From NCBI GenBank assembly GCA_964394445.1, contig CAYMXO010000012.1, positions 1 to 37,198 on the forward strand: a stretch of DNA of 37,198 nucleotides. The letters run 5' to 3'. How positions within the stretch are numbered: the stretch's first letter is position 1; each line of letters begins with the position of its first letter. A program made the position numbers and the translations under genes. Below the pieces are notes generated by a model. That model was not told the origin of the DNA. It worked only from the letters and a program-made list of their open reading frames with translations, and searched no databases. This document shows, one piece after another, positions 8,671 to 16,105 of this stretch. This DNA is from Thiopseudomonas sp964394445. Its GTDB lineage: Bacteria > Pseudomonadota > Gammaproteobacteria > Pseudomonadales > Pseudomonadaceae.

Positions 8671-10014
8671 ATGGCAATACATAACGGGCAAACATCGGGT
8701 TTGAGCCGGCGAGCTTTTTTGGGTGCCGGAGCGGCCGTGACTCTGGCCGCCGGTAGTGGAGTGAACCTGGGGTTGACTGCCACGGCCCAGGCAGCAACCC
8801 TCAAGACCAGTGCTCATGTGGTGGTGGTCGGCAGCGGTCTGGCCGGTCTTGGCCTGGTCAACCGGCTGCGCAAACAGCTGGACGGTGCGAAAATCACCCT
8901 GCTGGATGCCAAGCAGGTGCACCATTACCAGCCGGGCTTTACCCTGGTTGCTACTGGCATCTGGCCGAAAAACAAGGTCAGTGATACCAACGCGGAGCTG
9001 ATCCCGCCCGGTGTCGACTGGATCCAGGAGATGGCGCGGGAGTTTCGTCCTGACAGTAACGAGGTGGTGACCGACTCCGGGCTGGTTCTGAAGTACGATT
9101 ATCTGGTGGTTGCCACCGGCTTGCAGCTGGATTTTGACCAGATTGAAGGTATGGATGTACAGCGGATTGGCAGCAAGGGCTTGAGTTCGGTCTATCCCGG
9201 TCCGGATCTGGCCGAAGCCACCTGGAAAGCCATGGACGAATTCCGGAACAAGGGCGGCAAGGCGTTGATGACTCTGCCGGCAACTCCGATCAAGTGCGCT
9301 GGCGCACCGTTAAAAATGACTTTCATGCTGCACAACCGGCTGCAGCAGGCCGGTATGCGTGACCGGGCGCAAATTGAATTCCATTCAGCCATTCCAACGG
9401 TTTTCAGTGTGCCGGTGATCAACCAGGAGGTGTTGGACCGCTGGGCGCAGGCAGATATTCCGGTGAATTTTCGCAGCAAGCTGGTGGCGATAAATATTGA
9501 CGGGCAGCGGGCTACCTTTGAGCAGGAAGACGGCAGTTTGCGGGTGGAAGACTATGACTTTATCCACATCCCGCCGCCCATGCGGGCGCCGGACGCGGTG
9601 AAGAACAGTCCGCTGGCCTGGCAGGAGGGTCCCTTTGCTGGCGGTGGCTGGCTGGAAGTTGACCCTGGCACCCTGCAGCACAAGCGCTATGCCAACGTGT
9701 TTGGCTGCGGCGACATCAATGGCACGGCCAAAGGCAAGACTGCAGCCACAGTGAAGAAGAGCGTACCCATAGTGGTTGATAACCTGCTCAGTGTGATGCA
9801 GGGGCAACAGCCCAGGCAGGTTTTTGATGGTTATACCTCTTGTCCGTTGCTGGTGCGCGAGGGAGCAGCCTTGCTGGTCGAGTTTGATTACAAAGACAAC
9901 CTGACGCCCTCGTTGCCCGGCATCCAGCCGCTGCAGGACAGTTACTTTGCCTGGCTGCTGAAGTACCGGCTGTTCAAGCCCAGTTATATGGCCGTAGCCA
10001 AAGGCCGTCTGTAA
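8671..10014 (+). CDS. Tat-exported sulfide:quinone oxidoreductase-like flavoprotein
   Basis: About 447 residues. The ATG at 8671 follows a good ribosome site (GGGAGGA at 8657-8663). A twin-arginine signal (SRRAFLGAG, Arg14-Arg15) precedes a hydrophobic Ala-rich stretch and an AQA cleavage site, so the protein is expected in the periplasm with FAD already bound. The dinucleotide fold is VVVVGSGLAGLG (Gly54-Gly59) and a second FAD contact is YLVVATGLQLDF. The Cys in KCAGAP (Cys209) matches the redox cysteine of sulfide:quinone oxidoreductases; Cys346 (FGCGDI) and Cys391 (SCPLL) are candidate partners. The C-terminal aromatic/basic end (YFAWLLKYRLF) could touch the membrane. Known SQRs mostly lack a Tat signal; flavocytochrome c sulfide dehydrogenase flavin subunits have one, so that family is the alternative, but no cytochrome subunit is next to it. 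Substrate sulfide is inferred. Confidence 0.82.
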   Translation: MAIHNGQTSGLSRRAFLGAGAAVTLAAGSGVNLGLTATAQAATLKTSAHVVVVGSGLAGLGLVNRLRKQLDGAKITLLDAKQVHHYQPGFTLVATGIWPKNKVSDTNAELIPPGVDWIQEMAREFRPDSNEVVTDSGLVLKYDYLVVATGLQLDFDQIEGMDVQRIGSKGLSSVYPGPDLAEATWKAMDEFRNKGGKALMTLPATPIKCAGAPLKMTFMLHNRLQQAGMRDRAQIEFHSAIPTVFSVPVINQEVLDRWAQADIPVNFRSKLVAINIDGQRATFEQEDGSLRVEDYDFIHIPPPMRAPDAVKNSPLAWQEGPFAGGGWLEVDPGTLQHKRYANVFGCGDINGTAKGKTAATVKKSVPIVVDNLLSVMQGQQPRQVFDGYTSCPLLVREGAALLVEFDYKDNLTPSLPGIQPLQDSYFAWLLKYRLFKPSYMAVAKGRL

Positions 10015-10026
10015 GGAGATTGCGCC

Positions 10027-10362
10027 ATGTATGAGATCTGGTTGATTCTGAATACTTTTTATGAGCTGACGCTGGCCAATCTGGGACTGGTGGTTGCGCT
10101 GCTGGTCATTTGGCTTGCAGTGATGGTAGCTGCCGGGGCTAAAAAACGGATCCCCTGGAGTCGGGGGCTAAAGCCGGCGGTCGTGGCAGCGGTAGTTGCC
10201 TGGGTGATGGCTTTTGTTCTGGTCCCTTCTGCAACCCGTTCTGCCTTCGCCAATGTTACTTATTTCTGGGACTATCTGGTGCTGGCAGGCGTGGCTCTGG
10301 CCTGTGCCGGCCTGGTAGCGGCTTTTGTCTGGCCGGTCAGTCTGTTACTCAGGCGTGCGTAA
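10027..10362 (+). CDS. Small three-helix membrane protein, partner of the SQR-like flavoprotein
   Basis: 111 residues, not recognised as a named family. It starts 12 bases after the flavoprotein stop with its own ribosome site (AAGGAGA at 10013-10019), so the two form an operon. Three hydrophobic helices are visible (about residues 15-36, 48-67 and 82-107). A basic loop between the first two (AKKRIPWSRGLK) predicts a cytoplasmic side by the positive-inside rule. No cysteine, histidine pair or other cofactor motif is visible, so a heme-bearing quinone site is not supported. It may anchor the exported flavoprotein or shape its quinone access; that is inference from adjacency only. Confidence 0.75.
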   Translation: MYEIWLILNTFYELTLANLGLVVALLVIWLAVMVAAGAKKRIPWSRGLKPAVVAAVVAWVMAFVLVPSATRSAFANVTYFWDYLVLAGVALACAGLVAAFVWPVSLLLRRA

Positions 10363-10385
10363 CAAACGGGGCAAGTGCATCACAT

Positions 10386-10455
10386 GAGGAATTTTGCGAC
10401 AAGCTCTGAAAGATCGCTGCGACAGCAGCCCGCCCAGGGCGGGCCATAATTCTTC
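10386..10455. repeat. REP-like stem-loop element (possible family 2, copy A)
   Basis: A closing stem GAGGAATT/AATTCTTC (10386-10393 with 10448-10455, one G-T pair) surrounds a tight hairpin GCCCGCCC-A-GGGCGGGC at 10428-10444. The hairpin and the flanking words GCAGCCCG...CGGGCCAT...TCCGCC recur at 34847-34878. It lies just downstream of the three-helix protein gene and may also serve as its transcription end, though no T-run follows. Confidence 0.45.
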
Positions 10456-10550
10456 CGCCCTGCACAAGGTATCCCTGGGCAGGGCGGAGTGTTGCATCAG
10501 GCCTTTAGCGGTTTGGGCCGAAGGAGCGAACCAGCGGCAGGCTGATGCAA
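10455..10550. repeat. Two further inverted repeats downstream of betT
   Basis: First, CCGCCCTGC (10455-10463) pairs with GCAGGGCGG (10479-10487), a 9-bp stem with a 15-base loop. Second, TTGCATCAG (10492-10500) pairs with CTGATGCAA (10542-10550), enclosing about 41 bases that are themselves partly self-complementary. The region lies between the convergent ends of the three-helix protein gene and betT and could contribute to transcription termination in either direction. Otherwise I see no gene in 10363-10592. Confidence 0.4.
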
Positions 10551-10592
10551 TGCTTCGACCTGGCCTGACACTGCAGTACAAAAATTAAAAAC

Positions 10593-12560
10593 CTACTCAC
10601 GGACCACATGCAAAAAGTGCATGTGCTGGTCGTACTGGTTAAGAAGGTCTTCAATCACCTCGTCCTTGGTCCAGCCCATGATGTCGTAGTCCTGGCCACC
10701 TTCCAGCAAGTGCACTTCAGCACGGAAGTACTTGCGTTCCAGCTCGCAGGCCTCGTCGTCATCCTGGCAGCTGAAGTCCGGGCGCAGGTAGGCACGGGGG
10801 CGCACTTCATAGAGGAAGTTGACCTCGGCATTGTGTTGCACCTCGAATTGCACGCGGTTTTCCTTGCCTTCGCGCACTTCCACTTCCAGCCCCTGCTTGC
10901 GCAGTTCGGCCGCAACATCTTCGGCAGCCGGACGGACCACTTCCTCAAGGAAGCGGTTGACGTGGGCGCGACGCGGAAAACTGACCATATTGCGCAGGCG
11001 GCGTTGCCAGGCCACGTTGCTGCTGCGGCTGACACTGGCCTGTTGCAGCAACATGCGTTTGGTCGAGTCCACGTGCAGGGCACGCAACAGGCCCCAGGTG
11101 GTTGCCAGCAGGATCGCCGAGAATGGCAACGCACTGGCAATGGTGACCGTCTGCAAGGCCTGCAGGCCGCCGCTGAGCAACAGCGCAATGGCCACGATAC
11201 CGGTGGACGAAGCCCAGAAGATGCGCTGCCAGACCGGGGTGTTGAGCTTGCCGCCGGAGGCCAGCATGTCAATCACCAGTGAACCGGAGTCGGCCGAGGT
11301 GACAAAGAACAGCATTACCATGGCGACGGCCACCAGCGACAGCAGGCTGCTGAGCGGGAAGTGCTCCAGGAAGTTGAACAGGGCCAGCGAGGAGTCGGCG
11401 CTGACGGTTTCTGCCAGCTCGACCATGTCGCGGTTGAGGATCATGTCGATGGCGGTGTTGCCGAACACGGTCATCCAGGCCAGGGTAAACCCGGTAGGTA
11501 CCAGCAGCACGCCGGTGATGAACTGGCGGATGGTACGGCCACGGGACACCCGGGCGATAAACATGCCGACAAAAGGTGACCAGGAAATCCACCAGCCCCA
11601 GTAGAACAGGGTCCAGCCGCCAATCCAGTCAGTGGGCTCGTAGGCGTAAAGGTTAAAGGTCTTGCTGACAATTTCCGACAGGTAGCTGCCGGTGTTCTGG
11701 ATGAACGACTTGAACAGGAAGGCAGTCGGGCCAAAGGTCAGCACCAGCAGCATCAGAACCACAGCGAGAAACAGGGTGATTTCTGACAGGCGGCGGATGC
11801 CCTTGTCCAGGCCGCTGACTACTGACAATGTGGCCAGGCTGGTGGCAACAATGATCAGGATAACCTGCACCACCTCATTGACTGGCAGGTCAAACAGGTA
11901 GTGAAAGCCACTGTTGATTTGCAGTACGCCAAAACCCAGCGACGTGGCAATACCCAGCACGGTGCCGATAATCGCAAAGATGTCGATGGCGTGGCCAATG
12001 GGGCCGTAAATGCGCTCGCCAATCAGCGGGTACAGCGCCGAGCGCAGGGTCAGTGGCAGGCCGTGGCGGTAACTGAAAAACGCCAGAATCAGTGCAACAA
12101 TGGCATAGATGCCCCAGGCATGCAGGCCCCAGTGGAAGAAAGTCAGCTTCATGGCTTCCTTGGCCGCTTCCACAGTGCCCGGCTCGCCCACGGGCGGGGT
12201 CAGGTAGTGCATGACCGGTTCGGCGACACCAAAGAACATCAGGCCGATCCCCATGCCGGCAGCAAACAGCATGGCAAACCAGGTGGTGTTGCTGTAGTCG
12301 GGGGTACTGTGATCCGGGCCGAGCTTGATATCGCCGTAGCGGCTGATGGCCATAAAGGCGATACCCATCAGGATCAGGGCAACGGTCAGCACATAGAACC
12401 AGCTGACGTTTTCCATGATCCAGCTCTGGATCGCACCGAAAACGGACTGCGCTGCTTCAGGAGCAGCGCTGGCGAAGATGACAAGGGCAATGATGATCGC
12501 CGCCGATGTATAAAAGACCGGTGGGTTGATAGTCCCACTGTTGGGCGTGGGTGTTGACAT
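10593..12560 (-). CDS. betT: BCCT-family choline/betaine transporter (BetT-like)
   Basis: About 655 residues, inner-membrane transporter for quaternary ammonium compounds such as choline, probably driven by the proton or sodium gradient. The ATG at 12560 has a ribosome site AAGGAGT five bases upstream; an in-frame ATG at 12584 lies before that site and is not favoured. About twelve hydrophobic helices are visible with BCCT signatures GMGIGLMFFGVAEP and FYWGWWISWSPFVGMF. A long hydrophilic C-terminal domain of roughly 150 residues (from about VDSTKRMLLQQ on) matches the osmosensing tail of BetT and distinguishes it from short carriers such as BetU/CaiT. No betIBA genes are in the window, so the exact substrate is an inference. 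Confidence 0.88.
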   Translation of the reverse strand: MSTPTPNSGTINPPVFYTSAAIIIALVIFASAAPEAAQSVFGAIQSWIMENVSWFYVLTVALILMGIAFMAISRYGDIKLGPDHSTPDYSNTTWFAMLFAAGMGIGLMFFGVAEPVMHYLTPPVGEPGTVEAAKEAMKLTFFHWGLHAWGIYAIVALILAFFSYRHGLPLTLRSALYPLIGERIYGPIGHAIDIFAIIGTVLGIATSLGFGVLQINSGFHYLFDLPVNEVVQVILIIVATSLATLSVVSGLDKGIRRLSEITLFLAVVLMLLVLTFGPTAFLFKSFIQNTGSYLSEIVSKTFNLYAYEPTDWIGGWTLFYWGWWISWSPFVGMFIARVSRGRTIRQFITGVLLVPTGFTLAWMTVFGNTAIDMILNRDMVELAETVSADSSLALFNFLEHFPLSSLLSLVAVAMVMLFFVTSADSGSLVIDMLASGGKLNTPVWQRIFWASSTGIVAIALLLSGGLQALQTVTIASALPFSAILLATTWGLLRALHVDSTKRMLLQQASVSRSSNVAWQRRLRNMVSFPRRAHVNRFLEEVVRPAAEDVAAELRKQGLEVEVREGKENRVQFEVQHNAEVNFLYEVRPRAYLRPDFSCQDDDEACELERKYFRAEVHLLEGGQDYDIMGWTKDEVIEDLLNQYDQHMHFLHVVRE

Positions 12561-12573
12561 GAAGACTCCTTGC

Positions 12574-12590
12574 GACTGATGCAATCAGTC
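12574..12590. promoter_or_regulatory. Palindrome in the betT leader, possible operator or hairpin
   Basis: GACTGAT-GCA-ATCAGTC is a perfect 7-bp inverted repeat with a 3-base centre, lying immediately upstream of the betT ribosome site. It does not resemble the BetI operator that I know. The core CTGATGCAAT occurs again downstream of betT at 10542-10551. It could bind a dimeric repressor or fold in the mRNA; neither is shown. Confidence 0.35.
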
Positions 12591-12795
12591 CTTGGCTTGT
12601 TGAAGTATCTGCAATACAGACAAAAGACAGCGCCACTCCAGGTGCCAGCCGGCAGAATTGACAAGGATGTCAGATTCCAGTGGTTCGCATGGCAAACCGT
12701 ATTCCTTACATTCCGGCAGCAAGCCGCCAACCGGTGTAAAACCGGCCAGCAGGCTGTAATAAACGAATGGAGCTTAGCAAAATGGCGCTTTAAAC

Positions 12796-12829
12796 GCAAA
12801 AAGCCATGACTGTTGTCATGGCTTTTTGC
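12796..12829 (-). terminator. Strong intrinsic terminator of the RNA helicase gene
   Basis: A perfect 15-bp stem (GCAAAAAGCCATGAC with GTCATGGCTTTTTGC) and a 4-base loop, with a run of A on the left arm and T on the right, so it can act in both orientations. It sits about 80 bases downstream of the helicase stop (12907) and upstream of betT, and so separates the two minus-strand units. Confidence 0.85.
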
Positions 12830-12906
12830 GGTGGTACAAGCATGCATCACGGGTGCGGGCAGGCCGCTTTCGTGACAGCAGAAAAGTTGCCGTGGACGCC
12901 TTTATG

Positions 12907-14781
12907 TCAGTCACGCAGGCCCAGCAGGGCAGGACGTTCCTTCTTGCTGGCGCGGGAGTTTTCCAGTTGCTCCAGTTGCTCCAGGCTGGGCAGGCGCTCA
13001 CCCTTGCGGATGATCAGCGGGGCGTTGCCGGCCTGTTCGCGCTCACGTTTGGCGGCGATGTAGGCAGGAGTCGGATCGGCCTGGACAAAAAGGTCGGGGT
13101 TTTGCTGGCGGAGCTGGTTGTTGCGTCCGCCATTGTTGCCACGTCCGCCGGTCTGCTGGTTGCTGCGTGCAGCACGCGGTCGACGTTCACTGGGTGAGCG
13201 CTGGCGACGGTTGCCGCTGGCAACCCCCGGCTTGTTCTTGTAGGGGCTGACATAGTCAACACTGTTGCCGAAATTGTCGATTTCATCGTCCAGAAATTCT
13301 TCCGGGTCGCGATTCGGGGGCAGTGCAGGCTTGGCGGAAGCCGCTTGTCCGCGCTGGGTGTTGCGTGCGCCCTGACGCGGGTTATCCCGGGACTGGTTGC
13401 GTTGGCGCGGGTTACGGGCTTTGCTTTTTTCCGCCGCTGCGCTTTCATTGCCGCCTTCTGCTTGCTGCTGACCTTTGCGTTGTTGTTTGCCGGCAGCATC
13501 CTGCTGATTGCCGTGCTTGCGGCTCTGTGATGCGGCGTTGTTGCGCTGTGTCCTGCCGCCGCTGCGTTGACGCGGCTTGCGGGCCGGTTCTTCGGCAGGC
13601 TGCACGTTGTGTTCGGCGTTCAGGCTGGCCTCGATGGCCTGATTGATGTCAAAGCCCATCCAGTCGCCTTCGGGAATACGCTGGCCGGTGACTTTTTCAA
13701 TATCGCGCAGCAGTTTTTGCTCGCTATGGGCCACCAGTGATACCGCTTCACCAGGACGGCCGGCACGACCGGTACGACCGATGCGGTGCACGTAGTCTTC
13801 TTCCACGTTGGGCAGCTCATAGTTGACCACGTGGGGCAACTGGTCGATGTCCAGGCCACGGGCGGCAATGTCGGTGGCGACCAGAATGCGGATCTCGTTG
13901 GCCTTGAAATCGGCCAGTGCCTTGGTGCGCGCGTTCTGGCTTTTGTTGCCGTGGATCGCGGCAGCCGGCAGGCCGTTTTTGCACAGATATTCGGCCAGCC
14001 GGTTGGCGCCATGCTTGGTGCGGGTAAAGACCAGCACCTGCTCCCAGGCACCCATGGTGACCAGGTGGGCCAGCAGGGCGCGTTTGTGCGGCGCAGGGAT
14101 CAGAAACATGCTCTGCTTGATACGCTCAACGGTGGTGTTGGGCGGTGTGACCTCGATGCGCACCGGATTGTGCAGCAGCCGGTTGGCCAGAGTAATGATG
14201 TCTTTGGAAAAGGTGGCGGAAAACAGCAGGTTTTGCCGCCTGGCCGGCAGTTGTTTGAGTACCTTTTTTACGTCATGGATAAAGCCCATGTCGAGCATGC
14301 GGTCGGCTTCGTCCAGCACCAGGGTATCCACGGCGCTGAGGTCAACGGCACCCTGGCCGATCAGGTCAAGCAGGCGGCCAGGGCAGGCTACCAGTACATC
14401 CAGACCCTTGGCCAGGGTGCGGATTTGCGGGTTGATACCGACACCGCCAAATACGCAGGCGCTACGAAACGGTAGTTCGGTGGCGTACAGGCGAAAGCTG
14501 TCTTCTACCTGGGCGGCTAGTTCGCGGGTCGGGGCCAGCACCAGGACGCGTACCTGTTTGGGCTGGCGGGCCGGCTCCTGGTTGTCGGCAAACAGTTTTT
14601 GCAGGATCGGCAGGGCAAAGCCGCCGGTTTTGCCAGTTCCGGTCTGGGCGGCGACCATCAGGTCCTGGCCTTTCAGGGCGGCGGGGATGGCCTGTTGCTG
14701 GACAGGCGTAGGGGATTCATAGCCGGCATTGTGCACGGCAGTAACCAGGGCTTGGGATAAACCGAGTGAAGCAAAGGACAT
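12907..14781 (-). CDS. rhlE: DEAD-box ATP-dependent RNA helicase, RhlE type
   Basis: About 624 residues. Start at 14781 (MSFASLGLSQ) is preceded by AGGAAG; the in-frame ATG at 14805 is not. The two RecA-like domains carry the Q motif region (GYESPTPVQQQAIP), motif I AAQTGTGKT, Ia APTRELAAQ, II VLDEADRML, III FSATF, and VI HRIGRTGRAG. From about residue 385 the protein becomes a long, basic, low-complexity tail rich in Arg, Gln, Asn and Gly, interrupted by a short acidic segment (DPEEFLDDEIDNFG), and ends with a less disordered segment rich in charged residues. Such tails bind RNA and ribonucleoprotein. The order ahcY-metF-helicase is also found in Pseudomonas aeruginosa. Role: RNA unwinding in ribosome biogenesis or mRNA decay, probably most needed in the cold. 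Confidence 0.9.
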   Translation of the reverse strand: MSFASLGLSQALVTAVHNAGYESPTPVQQQAIPAALKGQDLMVAAQTGTGKTGGFALPILQKLFADNQEPARQPKQVRVLVLAPTRELAAQVEDSFRLYATELPFRSACVFGGVGINPQIRTLAKGLDVLVACPGRLLDLIGQGAVDLSAVDTLVLDEADRMLDMGFIHDVKKVLKQLPARRQNLLFSATFSKDIITLANRLLHNPVRIEVTPPNTTVERIKQSMFLIPAPHKRALLAHLVTMGAWEQVLVFTRTKHGANRLAEYLCKNGLPAAAIHGNKSQNARTKALADFKANEIRILVATDIAARGLDIDQLPHVVNYELPNVEEDYVHRIGRTGRAGRPGEAVSLVAHSEQKLLRDIEKVTGQRIPEGDWMGFDINQAIEASLNAEHNVQPAEEPARKPRQRSGGRTQRNNAASQSRKHGNQQDAAGKQQRKGQQQAEGGNESAAAEKSKARNPRQRNQSRDNPRQGARNTQRGQAASAKPALPPNRDPEEFLDDEIDNFGNSVDYVSPYKNKPGVASGNRRQRSPSERRPRAARSNQQTGGRGNNGGRNNQLRQQNPDLFVQADPTPAYIAAKREREQAGNAPLIIRKGERLPSLEQLEQLENSRASKKERPALLGLRD

Positions 14782-15017
14782 GCAGTCTTCCTGTGAACCG
14801 GCCAAACCGGTTGATGGCGCAACGGGTCAATGTCAGATGATCAGCGATTATTCACTCCATCGGTGTATTCAACCTTGCGCCAGGAAAAATACCGGATGGC
14901 AGTCATCTGTGAGAAAAACTTGGCTTCAGCAAAACTAAAGAGGCAGCGCTGCATGCAGGGCACTTTGCATTGTGTGCAGGGACTGGTGCAGCGAACGTGT
15001 TGAAAGTTCGTTTCATG

Positions 15018-15044
15018 CACGCCCGTACATACGGCACAGGCGTG
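15018..15044 (-). terminator. Hairpin downstream of metF, possible terminator
   Basis: Nested stem: CACGCC pairs with GGCGTG (15018-15023 with 15039-15044) around CCGTA-CA-TACGG (15023-15034). It lies 19 bases beyond the metF stop. No clear T-run follows on the minus strand, so it may be a factor-dependent end or an mRNA-stabilising hairpin. The rest of 14782-15062 holds the unresolved promoter region of the helicase gene. Confidence 0.35.
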
Positions 15045-15062
15045 ATGTTCGCTTGCATGCGC

Positions 15063-15911
15063 TTACTGGCGCTGGCTGAGCTGAAGGTTATTCCAAATAG
15101 CCAGGCTGGGCTCGGACTGGTTCAGTGTGTAGAAATGCAGTCCGGGGGCTCCGCCCTGCAGCAGTTGTTCGCACATTTTGCTGATGGTTTCGGTACCGAA
15201 GGCCTGAATGCTGTCGCTGTCGTCGCCGTAGGCTTCGAGTTGTTTGCGAATCCAGCGCGGCAGTTCGGCGCCACAGGCGTCAGAAAAACGTGCCAGCTTG
15301 CTGTAGTTGGTGATGGGCATGATGCCGGGCACGATTGGAATATCGACGCCTAGTCTACGCACCCTGTCGACAAAATAAAAGTAACTGTCGGCATTAAAAA
15401 AATATTGAGTGATGGCGCTATTGGCGCCGCACTGTACTTTGCGGACGAAATTTTGCAGATCTTCCTCAAAGTTGCGCGCTTGTGGGTGCATTTCCGGGTA
15501 GGCGGCAACCTCGATAAAGAAGTGATCGCCGGTTTCCTTACGGATGAACTCGACCAGCTCGTTGGCGTAGCGCAATTCACCGTCAGCCATGCCCATGCCG
15601 GAGGGCAGGTCGCCACGCAGGGCGACGATGCGCTTGATGCCGGCATTCATGTAGGTATTGAGCAGTTGACGCAGGTCGGCCTTGCTGTCGCCGACACAAG
15701 ACAGGTGCGGAGCGGCAGGAATGCCGGTGTCTTTATCCAGCTGCAGTACGGTATTGAGGGTGCGGTCGCGGGTGGAGCCACCGGCACCGTAGGTACAGGA
15801 AAAGAATTCCGGCTTGTAGCCGGCCAGCTTTTTGGCGGTGGCCATCAGTTTTTCATGGCCAGGTTCGGTTTTGGTGGGGAAAAACTCGAAACTAAAACGT
15901 TGATTTGACAT
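15063..15911 (-). CDS. metF: 5,10-methylenetetrahydrofolate reductase
   Basis: 282-residue FAD enzyme that reduces 5,10-methylene-THF to 5-methyl-THF for methionine synthesis. The start at 15911 gives the canonical N-terminus MSNQRFSFEFFPTKTEPG, where Glu of FEFFPTKT is the conserved catalytic glutamate; the open frame continues 49 codons upstream into the palindromic repeat and that extension should be ignored. The TIM-barrel landmarks are present: SCTYGAGGSTRDRT, HLSCVGDS, IVALRGDLP, AQYFF-like ITQYFFNAD and VPGIMPITNY. It lies downstream of ahcY on the same strand, separated by a repeat element, and together they serve the methyl cycle. Confidence 0.96.
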   Translation of the reverse strand: MSNQRFSFEFFPTKTEPGHEKLMATAKKLAGYKPEFFSCTYGAGGSTRDRTLNTVLQLDKDTGIPAAPHLSCVGDSKADLRQLLNTYMNAGIKRIVALRGDLPSGMGMADGELRYANELVEFIRKETGDHFFIEVAAYPEMHPQARNFEEDLQNFVRKVQCGANSAITQYFFNADSYFYFVDRVRRLGVDIPIVPGIMPITNYSKLARFSDACGAELPRWIRKQLEAYGDDSDSIQAFGTETISKMCEQLLQGGAPGLHFYTLNQSEPSLAIWNNLQLSQRQ

Positions 15912-15969
15912 TGTTTTCTCTATTTGTGTTTTGTTCTGCTGTATAGGGCTATGTAGGCTTGGGTGTTGG

Positions 15970-16073
15970 CAGGCTGGTGGTTCGACTACGCAAAGTCGCC
16001 GTGAATACATCCATGTAGGCTCCATGGCGGCATCCATGCCGCCATGGCTTTGCTCCACTGCACCACCAGCCTG
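15970..16073. repeat. Nested palindromic repeat, family 1, copy 1 (between ahcY and metF)
   Basis: Outer arms CAGGCTGGTGG (15970-15980) and CCACCAGCCTG (16063-16073) are exact inverted repeats. Inside, GCAAAG (15990-15995) pairs with CTTTGC (16048-16053). The centre CCATGGCGGCAT-CC-ATGCCGCCATGG (16022-16047) is a perfect hairpin. Between them lies the conserved asymmetric arm containing TACATCCATGTAGGCTC. Copies 2 and 3 are at 34656 and 34918. The outer arms differ between copies; the central stem changes sequence but keeps pairing. The repeat is probably transcribed in an ahcY-metF message. Confidence 0.85.
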
Positions 16074-16105
16074 CTGGCAGCGTCAGAGCATTAATACAAA
16101 ATCAA

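Noticed and set aside
12816..13063. Short frames across the terminator and helicase tail
   Set aside because: Shadows of the low-complexity helicase C-terminus and of the terminator hairpin.
15912..16058. In-frame upstream extension of metF
   Set aside because: It translates the palindromic repeat; the conserved MetF N-terminus begins at 15911.
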